NCBI GenBank assembly: GCA_018401755.1
Contig: JAGYKJ010000003.1
Span: 1 to 64,000 of the forward strand
DNA: 64,000 nucleotides
Source of the DNA: Litorivicinus sp.
Lineage (GTDB): Bacteria; Pseudomonadota; Gammaproteobacteria; Pseudomonadales; Litorivicinaceae
Direction of reading: 5' to 3'
Part shown: positions 51,857 to 61,299 of the stretch, piece after piece
Numbering within the stretch: position 1 is the first letter of the stretch
How the letters are laid out: each line of letters begins with the position of its first letter
The notes under the pieces: generated by a model
The model's database searches: none
Seen by the model: the letters and a program-made list of their open reading frames with translations, nothing else
Told to the model about the DNA's origin: nothing
Made by a program: the position numbers and the translations under genes

Positions 51857-53673
51857 GTTCTGACGTCTCCACAGGGGCAAGGGGGCGAGAGGGTAGCCAT
51901 GGTCGGGCGGTCAGTCCACCACGCCGATCAACATCCAGTCGATGGAGTTGACGCGTAAAGACGCCCTGGGGATTCAGAGCAAGATAGCCAGTTTCACCGA
52001 GGAAAGTCAGCGGTTCGCCTTGCAGAATACGTCGGGCCACTTCAAACGCATCAGCACCCAATGCCATGAGTGTCCCAATGGGTGCATCTGCTTCAGGACG
52101 AATCGGTCGCAGTTGGTCTTTGAGAGGCGTCCCAAGATCCCAAGGCGTGACGAGTAGACTGGAGTTAGCCAGATCATCGGCTGTAGGACTCGAGCGCTGG
52201 GCTAAAGCCGCCCATGACGTAGACAGGAACTTCGCGAAGATAATAGTACGCCAGCAGTGGTCTGATTTGCCGGCTTGTTTGTGCGTCACTTTGCACCACC
52301 ACTGCCGTCAAATCCTGTCGAATACGTGGCGTACTCGTGAGCGGTAGGCCAATGAGTCGAGATAAGTCGCGTCGGCGCGATTCGCTGGCATTGACTCCGA
52401 GGGCGTCCGCAATCAATGCACCATTGTCCGCCGTCCCCATGACATAGATACCTGCGGTACTTCCGCCGATCGCTGTCAGTTCCCGCTTGAGCGCCATCGC
52501 CGTCCGATCTCCCAAGGGTGAGTCACTCACGAGAGCAAGAACGCGGGGTGCCGCAGTGGATTGCTGTGCCCACTCAATCGCGGAACTGGCGTCGTCTTCG
52601 ACGGCTAACGCTAATTGGAACAACTGATCGTGTCCGAGATTGTCGTCAGGTAATCGATTTAACCCAAGAATAGGAATTTGGCTGGCAGTCTGTGCTAACT
52701 GCATCAGTTGTGCGCGGTCTAACGGACCAATAATCAGATCCGACGATATACCCTCTGCCAGCTGGGTCAGCGCCGAATGGCTGAGTGTGGTGCTGTCGAC
52801 CAGGGACAGTTCGAGCGCCTCTTTTTCGGTATGCTCTGTCCATGCCGCCACTAAGCCATCGCGGACGGCGCGGCCTGCAGTGCCAAGTGGACCAGTTAAA
52901 GGAAGGAGAACGGTGATTCTCGGGGTGCCAGTGACCGGTGATCGCAGCGCCTGGAAGTCATCCAGTTCTGCGCGGGTGAGCAGGTGCCTGGGATATCGAC
53001 GTTGCCAGCGTGCGACTGCTGATTCACTTGGATTGGTCCCTAAGGCCAGCGCATCGATCACGCCAGCGAGTTGACTACCACTTCGGCGGTGCAGTTGCTT
53101 GAGCTCGTCGGGTAATGCACGGGCTCGATTGATGAGGCTCTGCAGTGTGGCCTCATCAATCGGATCAGGGGCACGTTGGAGACGTTCAAGCCCTGTTTGA
53201 ATAGCAAGGACAGGCAAGTCGAGTGCATCAAAGGCACGCCCTTTGAGCAGAAGTGCGCGTTGCATGTCGGATTCGGAGAGTGTATCCAAGGGCAGGCTAT
53301 TAATGCGCTCAAGTGCCACCGTGGGTTGTTGATCTGCAAGTGCCTGTTCTGCGTCAGAGAGCCGCTCGGATACCGGATCGAGCGTTGGCATAGGGATCGC
53401 TGGCGGTATGGTTGAGATGATCTCGGGTAGCCGGTCTTCCGTCCCCTCTGGACGTTTTGGAATCACGGAGGGGGAGGGCGATGGATTCACGGACGGCGTC
53501 GGTTCAACGACGGGTGGCCGCGCGATACTTGGGCTTGCCGACTCTTGGCGAACGTTTTGTGGGTCGCATCCTGAGAGTACCCATGTCAGCAGCACAAAGA
53601 CACTGGACCGCAGGGCGATCTTTCGTGCAGGCTTGGTACAGATTAACTTGTTCAAGGTCGCAGCGTGTCTCAT
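51846..53673 (-). pseudogene. lpoA: Penicillin-binding protein activator LpoA, split by a one-base frameshift
   Basis: Outer-membrane lipoprotein that activates PBP1A. The upstream frame (ATG at 53673) has a signal with lipobox LSGC, a TPR-like N-domain and most of the periplasmic-binding-like C-domain up to YYLREVPVYVMGGFSP, then stops at 52174. The rest (SSPTADDLANSSLLVTPWDLG to LNPQGVFTRQLH) continues in another frame. Dropping one base near 52192-52197 joins them as GGFSPASSPTADDLAN and gives about 608 residues, normal for LpoA. A sequence error is likely. The yraN gene usually following lpoA is absent, and diaA starts within its 3' end. Confidence 0.88.
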
Positions 53674-54525
53674 CAATCTCAGACCACTACTCTACCATCC
53701 GCCCTCTATCTTGTGGCGACACCAATTGGATGTGTTGACGACATCACGCTCCGTGCACTGCGGGTGCTTGCCACTGTGGATCGGATTTATGCAGAGGATA
53801 CCCGGGTGACTGGTCAGTTGCTCTCGCATCATCACGTGCGTACCCCGATGACCTCGCTGAATGCCCACAGTGAGGAGGCGAAGGCGCCACATGTGATTGC
53901 ATTATTACAGGCCGGTCAAGCCATTGCGTTGGTCTCGGACGCCGGTACGCCTGCAATCAGTGATCCAGGCCGGGTATTGGTTGCCGCCTGCCATGCGGCT
54001 GGGTTTCAGGTCGTACCGATTCCGGGTGCGTCCGCTGTCACCGCCTTGGCCAGTGTGGCGGGCTTGCCCGCAAGCCCTTTTCAGTTCATTGGATTTTTAC
54101 CATCCAAAGGCGCGGCAAGACGGCGCGCTTTGGATGACGCGCTCCAGTACGCAGGATCAACACTCCTGTATGAGGCGCCCCATCGAATGAAGGATCTTGC
54201 AACGCTGCTCGCTGAACTCGTGCCAGACCGCGCGGTGTGTATTGGGCGCGAAATGACCAAAACCTATGAGGAAGTGGTGACGCTGCCGGCCGGCTCGCTG
54301 CCAGCGTGGTTACATGCACGTCCAGATCGAATCCGTGGTGAGTTTGCAGTGATGGTGGCGCCGTCGCCAACCCCACAGGCAGCCACTGCTTTTGATGCAA
54401 ATCGACTTTTGACTGCATTGGCTGCAGTCTTACCGCCATCAAAGGCGGCCAGTGTGACCGCTGAATTAACTGGCCAATCCAAACGTACCTTGTATGCACA
54501 ATTGACCAGCTCTGTCGAACAGTAG
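53665..54525 (+). CDS. rsmI: 16S rRNA (cytidine-2'-O)-methyltransferase RsmI
   Basis: SAM-dependent enzyme making the 2'-O-methyl of C1402 in 16S rRNA. The 286-residue tetrapyrrole-methylase-fold protein begins after a GTG start and has LYLVATPIG, LVSDAGTPAISDPGRVLV and PIPGASAVTALASVAGLP, then FIGFLPSKGAARR. AAGG precedes the GTG. Its first nine bases overlap the start of lpoA on the other strand. The divergent rsmI/lpoA pair is conserved in gammaproteobacteria. Confidence 0.95.
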   Translation: MSHQSQTTTLPSALYLVATPIGCVDDITLRALRVLATVDRIYAEDTRVTGQLLSHHHVRTPMTSLNAHSEEAKAPHVIALLQAGQAIALVSDAGTPAISDPGRVLVAACHAAGFQVVPIPGASAVTALASVAGLPASPFQFIGFLPSKGAARRRALDDALQYAGSTLLYEAPHRMKDLATLLAELVPDRAVCIGREMTKTYEEVVTLPAGSLPAWLHARPDRIRGEFAVMVAPSPTPQAATAFDANRLLTALAAVLPPSKAASVTAELTGQSKRTLYAQLTSSVEQ

Positions 54526-54528
54526 ACA
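54502..54528 (+). promoter_or_regulatory. Candidate promoter of rnpB
   Basis: TTGACC, a 15-base spacer and TAGACA end about ten bases before the RNase P RNA 5' end. The -10 overlaps the rsmI stop codon. The spacer is short, so confidence is limited. Confidence 0.4.
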
Positions 54529-54537
54529 CTCCGCCCC

Positions 54538-54873
<336 letters not shown>

Positions 54874-54892
54874 TTTTTCTCCCACAATCACC

Positions 54893-54914
54893 CACCGGTC
54901 GATTGATACCGGTG
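54893..54914. repeat. Perfect inverted repeat CACCGGT-N8-ACCGGTG
   Basis: A 7-bp perfect dyad with 8-base spacer lies 20 bases after rnpB. No T-run follows on either strand, so it is not a simple terminator. It could be an operator or a hairpin protecting the rnpB 3' end. No matching copy was noticed elsewhere in the window by eye. Confidence 0.5.
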
Positions 54915-55026
54915 AGGTCGTTCAGATCATCCCCTTTTCAAATTAATTTATTGAGCTAAATCTTGTAGTTATTGGAACTTTCGAGGGCCTCATGTGGCTA
55001 TCCCGTGTTTTCCGACAGATGCCGAG

Positions 55027-55055
55027 TTGACTCTATTTTCACGGCTCCATAGAGT
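55027..55055 (+). promoter_or_regulatory. Candidate promoter of the mra/dcw cluster
   Basis: TTGACT, a 17-base spacer and TAGAGT place initiation near 55062, at the first MraZ repeat. The location, just upstream of the operator, matches the E. coli Pmra arrangement. The -10 is a 4 of 6 match. Confidence 0.5.
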
Positions 55056-55062
55056 TCACACG

Positions 55063-55087
55063 TGGGAAAAAGTGGTGTGAAGTGGGT
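55063..55087 (+). promoter_or_regulatory. MraZ operator: three direct repeats at 10-bp spacing
   Basis: TGGGA, TGGTG and TGGGT are spaced by exactly five bases each, so the repeats recur every 10 bp. MraZ binds TGGGN direct repeats with 5-nt spacers upstream of its own operon. Placed right at and after the proposed start point, binding would block initiation, so autorepression of the whole cluster is expected. Confidence 0.8.
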
Positions 55088-55125
55088 TTTTTTGGAAAAT
55101 CGACTGAATCACGTGGGGGAAAGTA

Positions 55126-55581
55126 GTGTTTCGCGGGATTAACCCGATCAATCTAGACGCCAAGGGTCGCCTGGCAGTTCCGGCTAAATACCGGGATCAG
55201 GTGCTTGCGCGTTCTGGTGGACAAATGGTGGTCACGGTACATCCGTTTGATCGCTGCTTGTTGCTATATCCCTTGGCAGATTGGGAAGTGATCGAAGCCC
55301 GCGTCAATGCGTTACCAAACTCGACTAGCCGGCAAGCAAGACGGCTGCAGCACCTGATGGTGGGCTATGCCACGGAACTGGATTTGGATGGCAGTAATCG
55401 ACTGCTCTTGCCCGCGATGCACCGCGATCATGCTGAGATGGACAAACGACTGATCTTGGTGGGTCAGGGACAAAAGTTTGAACTGTGGAGCGATTCCCGT
55501 TGGTCTTCGATGACAGAGACGTATCTCAACGAACCGTTTGAAGACGATGCCTCTGTCGAACTCACCAACTTGTCGTTGTAA
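55126..55581 (+). CDS. mraZ: Transcriptional regulator MraZ
   Basis: AbrB-fold repressor of the dcw cluster that binds its own promoter as a ring. The 151-residue protein starts at a GTG with GGGGGAAAG upstream and reads MFRGINPINLDAKGRLAVPAKY; two AbrB-like halves with DxKGR (DAKGRL) and the second D-x-x-x-R-x-LLP motif (LDGSNRLLLP) are visible. First gene of the mra cluster. Confidence 0.96.
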   Translation: MFRGINPINLDAKGRLAVPAKYRDQVLARSGGQMVVTVHPFDRCLLLYPLADWEVIEARVNALPNSTSRQARRLQHLMVGYATELDLDGSNRLLLPAMHRDHAEMDKRLILVGQGQKFELWSDSRWSSMTETYLNEPFEDDASVELTNLSL

Positions 55582-55592
55582 GGGGGGTGGTG

Positions 55593-56519
55593 ATGACGCA
55601 TGCGCCGGTGCTCCTTCCTGAAGCACTGACCGGTCTGCGTATTCAAGCGGATGGATGTTACGTTGATTGCACCTTCGGTCGCGGCGGTCATGCGCGTGCC
55701 ATTCTCAGCGCTTTGGGTCCAGCCGGCCGTTTGATTGGATTCGATCGTGATCCTGAGGCGGTCGTTGAGGGCGAAGCCTTAAGGCAGTCTGATGCGAGAT
55801 TCTCGATTCTGCATCGCCCATTTTCCGAATTCCAAGCTGGATTAGCCTCCCTGGGTATTCACGCTGTGGACGGCGTACTCATGGATCTGGGTGTGTCCTC
55901 ACCACAGCTGGATACGCCATCGCGAGGATTTAGCTTTCAATCTGATGGCCCACTGGATATGCGCATGGATCCAACGCGTGATCAATCGGCGGCCGATTGG
56001 CTGAGTGTTGCTGATGAAGAGGAGATAGCGCGCGTACTGTGGGTGTTTGGTGAGGAGCGTCATGCGCGTCGGATTGCGCGCGCGATCTGTTTGGCCCGGG
56101 TCGAGACACCCTTGCAAACAACCCATGCGTTGGTTGATGTGGTGCGCGCTGCACAGCCACGATTGGACCCAGGTAAGCATCCGGCCACGCGATCCTTTCA
56201 GGCAATTCGGATGCACATCAATCGAGAGCTTGGGGAGATCGAAGACGCTTTGGGAGCCATCGTGAATGGGCTAAATCCTCAGGGTCGTTTGGTCGTGATT
56301 TCGTTTCATTCACTCGAAGATCGGCTTGTAAAACGTTTTTTTCGAGATGCCTCGCGACCACCCGCTGGAGATCCGCGGATGCCACTGCCTGATTCAGTAG
56401 CGGCGCCAAAATTACACGTGGTTGGTAAAGCCATTAAAGCAACGCCGGACGAGGTCGCAACCAACCCACGTGCGCGCAGTGCGGTGATGCGCATTGTTGA
56501 GCGGCGGGAGGCGGCTTGA
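55593..56519 (+). CDS. rsmH: 16S rRNA m4C1402 methyltransferase RsmH
   Basis: N4-methylates C1402 of 16S rRNA, the same base 2'-O-methylated by RsmI encoded 2 kb upstream. The ATG at 55593 with AAGGGGGG upstream gives 308 residues; the track adds two GTG codons. Motifs are HAPVLLPEAL, CTFGRGGHARAIL, LMDLGVSSPQLD and ISFHSLEDRLVKRFF. The stop overlaps ftsL. Confidence 0.97.
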   Translation: MTHAPVLLPEALTGLRIQADGCYVDCTFGRGGHARAILSALGPAGRLIGFDRDPEAVVEGEALRQSDARFSILHRPFSEFQAGLASLGIHAVDGVLMDLGVSSPQLDTPSRGFSFQSDGPLDMRMDPTRDQSAADWLSVADEEEIARVLWVFGEERHARRIARAICLARVETPLQTTHALVDVVRAAQPRLDPGKHPATRSFQAIRMHINRELGEIEDALGAIVNGLNPQGRLVVISFHSLEDRLVKRFFRDASRPPAGDPRMPLPDSVAAPKLHVVGKAIKATPDEVATNPRARSAVMRIVERREAA

Positions 56520-56800
56520 TGCGCCTCGTCTCTCCACACGCTTGGCTTGGTTCGCTGTTGGTGCTGGTGTTAATGGCATCCAGCTTTCTTGTGATCAAAA
56601 CGGCTTATCAGACTCGGCAGCTCTATTCGGGTCTGCAAGAGGCGCGAGCGACCCGTGATGCCTTAACCATTGAATGGGGTCGGCTATTGCTCGAACGCGG
56701 GGCGGTAGGTTCGGATACTCGACTTGATGCACTCGCTCGAACGAGTTTGGGTCTGAAGTCACCAGATTTGAATCAGACGATTGTAATGGAGCGACCATGA
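56519..56800 (+). CDS. ftsL: Cell-division protein FtsL
   Basis: Small bitopic divisome protein that partners FtsB and FtsQ. About 93 residues: short cytoplasmic N-terminus, one membrane helix (WLGSLLVLVLMASSFLVIKTAY) and a periplasmic coiled coil with the Leu pattern. The ATG overlaps the rsmH stop; the stop overlaps ftsI by four bases. Family identity is low, so position is important evidence. Confidence 0.92.
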   Translation: MRLVSPHAWLGSLLVLVLMASSFLVIKTAYQTRQLYSGLQEARATRDALTIEWGRLLLERGAVGSDTRLDALARTSLGLKSPDLNQTIVMERP

Positions 56801-58494
56801 GTAGTCAGCGACGTGATGCATCCGCTGCGTGGCGCTTACGATTGGTGGGTGGGCTGCTTGGCTTAGTGGTCTTCGCCATTGGCTTCAGACTGGTATGGTT
56901 GCATGTGGTGACGACCGAGACACTCAAGGGCATTGGTGATGAAATTACGATTCGCTATGAGACTCAGCGTGCGCATCGTGGACTCATTACCGACCGACTC
57001 GGTCAGCCACTCGCCGTCTCGACACCTGTGGCCGCCGTCGCTGTGCGACAAAAGCGCCTGACGGATTCAGCCTGGTCAGAGCAATTAGGACTTATTTTAG
57101 GGATGGATCCAGAGCGACTCCGCGCTCGAGTGGCTGAGAGTCAATTACCCTATATCTATTTATCACGCTATGTGACACCCGAGCGAGCTGATCAAATTGA
57201 CGCACTGAATCTGGATGGGATCGAGATCGTTCGTCAGTTTCGACGCTTTTATCCAGCGGGTGAGGTGGCTGCGCATTTAGTTGGGTTTACCAATATTGAA
57301 GATCGGGGTCAGGAAGGCTTGGAGTTGGTATTTGATGACTGGCTCTCCGGGTCCGATGGGATGCGGCATGTCCTGAAAAATCGCCGCGCCAATGTGGTGC
57401 GCTATGTCAGTGCTGGGAAGGAAGTCGAGCAGGGCCGCGAACTGCGTCTGTCGATTGACCTCCGGCTGCAATATCTGACCTACCGTGCACTGAAAGAGGC
57501 GGTGGCTCGATCTCGAGCGACAGCGGGTAGTGCGGTGTTGATCGATGCCTGGACGGGCGAGTTACTTGCAGTGGCCGCACAGCCTGCTTTTAACCCGAAC
57601 GACATGACCTCGCGGAAGCCTGATCGGGTACGTAACCGTCCGGTGAGTGATTTGATGGAGCCCGGCTCTCCCATTAAGCCTTTCACGGTAGCTACCGCGC
57701 TGGATGTGGGTGTGGTGACGCCGGATACGATGGTTTCGACCAGTCCAGGGCGGATGACAATTCAGCGCAAAGTGATTCGGGATGTGCGGGACTACGGCAC
57801 GATTGATGTCTCTACCGTGGTGAAGAAGTCGAGCAATATTGGGTCCGCTAAATTGGCCTTAATGCTTGAACCATCTGAGTTACGTGATCGACTGGCCATG
57901 CTGGGCTTTGGGCAATCATCCGGACTTGGACTCTCTGGAGAAGCAGATGGTTTTCTTCCGAGTTTCTCCACATGGCGAGATCTGGATCGTGCGGTCCTTT
58001 CCTATGGCTATGGGCTGATGGTGACGCCCCTTCAACTCGCCCAGGCCTACACGGTCTTTGCCAATGACGGCGTTCTTCGGCCAGTCACGATGTTGGTGAA
58101 TGGTCAGACGCCGAAACCTGTCCGGGTCTTTAAGCCAGAGACGATTCGGCAAATGCTTCCCATGCTACAAGCCGTGACAGAGCAGGGCGGTACCGCTGTG
58201 AACGCCCGGATCCCCCTGTATCACGTGGGTGGAAAGACGGGGACGACAATGAAGCTTGGTGAAGATGGTGGTTACGCCAGTAAGCGCTATATCTCGAGCT
58301 TCGTGGGTATCGCGCCCATGGATCGGCCACGCTTTGTGATGGCCGTGGTGATTGACGATCCACAAGCACAACAGTATTACGGTGGCCAGGTGGCGGCGCC
58401 GGTATTTGCCGACGTGATGGACGATGTGATGCGTCTTTACGATGTACCGCCGGACAATCCAGCGGATGCCTTGCTCGCAGGAGGCCGTCCATGA
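56797..58494 (+). CDS. ftsI: Septal peptidoglycan transpeptidase FtsI (PBP3)
   Basis: Class B penicillin-binding protein for septal cross-linking with FtsW. The 565-residue protein has an N-terminal membrane helix (LVGGLLGLVVFAIGFRLVWL), the pedestal domain with RGLITDRLGQPLA, and the transpeptidase motifs SPIK (S291), SSN (345-347) and KTGT (480-483). The family usually reads STxK at the first motif; Pro-Ile here is slightly unusual but keeps Ser and Lys. Overlaps murE by four bases. Confidence 0.97.
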   Translation: MSSQRRDASAAWRLRLVGGLLGLVVFAIGFRLVWLHVVTTETLKGIGDEITIRYETQRAHRGLITDRLGQPLAVSTPVAAVAVRQKRLTDSAWSEQLGLILGMDPERLRARVAESQLPYIYLSRYVTPERADQIDALNLDGIEIVRQFRRFYPAGEVAAHLVGFTNIEDRGQEGLELVFDDWLSGSDGMRHVLKNRRANVVRYVSAGKEVEQGRELRLSIDLRLQYLTYRALKEAVARSRATAGSAVLIDAWTGELLAVAAQPAFNPNDMTSRKPDRVRNRPVSDLMEPGSPIKPFTVATALDVGVVTPDTMVSTSPGRMTIQRKVIRDVRDYGTIDVSTVVKKSSNIGSAKLALMLEPSELRDRLAMLGFGQSSGLGLSGEADGFLPSFSTWRDLDRAVLSYGYGLMVTPLQLAQAYTVFANDGVLRPVTMLVNGQTPKPVRVFKPETIRQMLPMLQAVTEQGGTAVNARIPLYHVGGKTGTTMKLGEDGGYASKRYISSFVGIAPMDRPRFVMAVVIDDPQAQQYYGGQVAAPVFADVMDDVMRLYDVPPDNPADALLAGGRP

Positions 58495-59954
58495 CCTTGG
58501 ATGCGCTGCTTGCACTTGTCTGTCCGGAGGTCCCCTCATCAGTTGAGATGGAGGTGTCCTCCATTCAGCTTGACTCGCGTTTGGTGACCCCAGGCGCTGT
58601 ATTTATCGCAATTGCCGGGACGGCGTCGCATGGGATGCATCACATCGATGAGGCAATACGTCGTGGCGCGATTGCTGTCTTGTACGATGATTGGGCAGGT
58701 CCGATCCCGGCGGGGATTCCGAGTCGGCACGTTCCTAATTTGCGTGGGCGATTGCCCGAAATCGGTGCTGCTTGGCATCGCTTGTCCTTCGGAAATGTAC
58801 CGGTCTTTGGTGTCACTGGGACCAATGGCAAAACCACCGTGGTGGCCCTCATTGCGCAACTATCTGGGCTTCTTGGGGTACCCATGGGCCGCATTGGGAC
58901 ACTGGGTGTCAGTTTTGGGCGAGATGTCCTCTCCAACACGGATCGAACGACAGCTGATGCACTCACGCTTGCTGGACAGTGTGCTGATCTACTCTCTCGG
59001 GGCGCTCAGGGATTGGCGATGGAAGTGTCATCGCATGCGCTCGATCAGGGTCGAGTTGAGGGTATTCCCTTCTCCGTGGGAATCTTTACCAACCTCACGC
59101 GCGATCACTTGGATTATCACGGGACCCTCGAAAACTATGGTGCTGCGAAGGCACGGTTATTCCAAGATTTTGGGCTGACGGCCTCCGTATTATGGATCGA
59201 TGATCCCTTTGTTCGATCACTCGCTGCAACGGCGCGAGGCACAGTGTGGACCGTTGGACAGCTCCCTGAAAGTCGGGTGCGTTTGACGCGTTGTCTACCG
59301 CATGAAGCGGGTACTCACATTGAGATGACCGTGGATGGCCAAGCTTATGTGATGCAGAGCCCACTTTACGGATTATTCAATGCGCAAAATGTTCTGCTTG
59401 CGATGACCGCTTTGGTTGCCATGGAGATGGCGCAGTGGTCGGTACTTGTTGAGCGCGTTGCCCAGCTTGAGCCGGCGCCAGGACGTATGGAGCAGTTTCG
59501 GGCAGATGGGCGCGCTCTGGTGGTGGTCGACTATGCCCATACGCCAGATGCCTTGCAGCAGGTTCTAAGCACCTTGCGCGCGCACACCCAAGGGCGCCTC
59601 TGGGTGGTCTTTGGCTGTGGGGGCGATCGTGACCAAGGAAAGCGTCCAGTGATGGGCGAGATCGCCAGTCGTTTCGCTGATGTTGTGATTCTGACAGACG
59701 ATAATCCGCGTTCAGAAGCACCCAATCGCATTACTGATGAAATCGTCGCAGGGATGATCAAGCCGCCTCATCGCATCATTCATTCACGAACAGATGCGAT
59801 TCGGACGGCGATTGAGGCAGCTGATCCGCTTGACTGTATCGTGGTAGCTGGCAAAGGACACGAGCGCGTCCAAGTCATTGGTGATCGGGCCATTCCCTAT
59901 TCTGATCGCGCGACTGTTGCGGCCTACTTTGGATTACTGGGAGGCGTCGCATGA
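58491..59954 (+). CDS. murE: UDP-MurNAc-tripeptide synthetase (meso-DAP adding)
   Basis: Adds the third stem-peptide residue. The 487-residue Mur ligase has the ATP loop GTNGKTTV (110-117), the carbamate-lysine region and DNPRSEAP, whose Arg marks meso-diaminopimelate rather than lysine specificity. Overlaps ftsI by four bases and murF by four. Confidence 0.96.
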   Translation: MTLDALLALVCPEVPSSVEMEVSSIQLDSRLVTPGAVFIAIAGTASHGMHHIDEAIRRGAIAVLYDDWAGPIPAGIPSRHVPNLRGRLPEIGAAWHRLSFGNVPVFGVTGTNGKTTVVALIAQLSGLLGVPMGRIGTLGVSFGRDVLSNTDRTTADALTLAGQCADLLSRGAQGLAMEVSSHALDQGRVEGIPFSVGIFTNLTRDHLDYHGTLENYGAAKARLFQDFGLTASVLWIDDPFVRSLAATARGTVWTVGQLPESRVRLTRCLPHEAGTHIEMTVDGQAYVMQSPLYGLFNAQNVLLAMTALVAMEMAQWSVLVERVAQLEPAPGRMEQFRADGRALVVVDYAHTPDALQQVLSTLRAHTQGRLWVVFGCGGDRDQGKRPVMGEIASRFADVVILTDDNPRSEAPNRITDEIVAGMIKPPHRIIHSRTDAIRTAIEAADPLDCIVVAGKGHERVQVIGDRAIPYSDRATVAAYFGLLGGVA

Positions 59955-61299
59955 GTCAGGCGTTTCCGTCTCGGCTGATGGAGCTCAGTCAATGGTTACC
60001 AGGGTCGCGCTCTGTTGGAGATGCCGCTTTTCAGGGGTGTCCATCGATTCCAGACGACTCGAGCCTGGAAATCTGTTTATCGCACTCAAGGGTGCACGCG
60101 ACGGTCATCACTTCCTGGATGCAGCGTTTGCAGCCGGCGCGGCTGGTGCCATTGTGAGTCGGCCATCCACGCAACATCCCGCCATTGAAGTGCAGGATAC
60201 TGAAGCGGCACTCGTTGCTTTGGCGGTGGCCTATCGGGCGATCTATCCGGGTCTTGTGATGGCGTTGACAGGGAGTCAAGGCAAAACCAGTACGCGGGGC
60301 TTTCTGGGGGCGATCATGCAGGCGCATGCCCAGGACCCAAATTCGGTGTTGATCACCCGTGGTAATTTCAATAACCAACTCGGCGTGCCGCTGACCCTGA
60401 TGCGGTTAAATGCATCCATCGAGGTTGCAGTACTTGAGTTAGGGGCCAGTGCGGTTGGTGACATCCAAACCTTGGGTAATTGGAGCCGGCCCCACATTGG
60501 CTGTGTACTGAATGCCCGCGATGCCCATCTTGAGACCTTTGGTTCCTTGGCAAATATTGTCCGAGGGAAGGGTGAGCTGATCGATTGCGTCTCCATGAAT
60601 GGGACGGTGGTATTGCCTGCCGAGGACCCTGCTTTGTCGATTTGGAGCGCCCAGGTGGACTCCCGCGACTTATGGACCTTTGGTCGCCATGCGGGTGACG
60701 TGCGGTTCACACCGAAAACAGATCGGCTGGTTGAATTCGAGACACCCTTGGGTCGCGCTGAGGTGACACTTCCGACCATCGGTTTGCACTTTATGGAGAA
60801 TGCATCCGCAGCGATTGCGATGGCGATGGCGGCAGATGCGGACCTCGACAGCTGCGTACGTGGCTTGAGCGAGGCTGTGATTGAGCCCGGGCGCATGACT
60901 CCTCTCCAAGGACTCACCGGCCATCTTGTGATTGACGATACTTACAACGCCAGTCCACACGCAGTTCGCGCTGCTATCGACTGGCTGGCCACACAAGCCG
61001 GTGATCGTCTTTTGATTTTAGGCGGATTGGCAGAGCTCGGGGATGCAAGTGAGACCTTGATGGCTGAGCTGGGTCGCTATGCCTCTCACGCTGGCATCGA
61101 GCACTTAGTCACTTGTGGAACAGGCGATGCGATCGGTCGGGATGTCACATCGGTGCGGCACTTCGAGTCGGTTGAGGCTCTGTGTGATGCGTTGCCCGAG
61201 CTTCCAGCGGCCGCAGTGACCTTAGTGAAGGGATCACGTTCAGCGCAGATGGACCGGGTCATCGATGCACTCACTGGCCGACAGGGAGGGCTGCATTAA
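59951..61299 (+). pseudogene. murF: UDP-MurNAc-pentapeptide synthetase, split by a one-base frameshift
   Basis: Adds D-Ala-D-Ala to complete the stem peptide. The true start is the ATG at 59951 (overlapping murE), giving MSQAFPSRLMELSQWL up to GDAAFQG, after which the frame is lost; the rest (VSIDSRRLEPGNLFIALKG, ATP loop TGSQGKTSTR, DDTYNASP) continues in another frame. One G added to the GGGG at 60034-60037 joins them as AAFQGVSIDSRRLEP and gives about 449 residues, the normal size. The ORF-track start at 59878 is spurious, reading into murE. murF is essential, so a missed base in the G-run is the likely cause. Confidence 0.9.

Noticed and set aside
51846-52289. 147-residue ORF considered as yraN or an unknown gene
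   Set aside because: Its sequence from SSPTADDLAN on matches the end of LpoA in type and length, joining the upstream ORF after a one-base correction. The N-terminal part is a shadow of lpoA.
59878-61299. MurF taken as starting at 59878
   Set aside because: The first 50 residues read murE and early murF in the wrong frame; the real N-terminus starts at 59951 and is shifted by a missing G.
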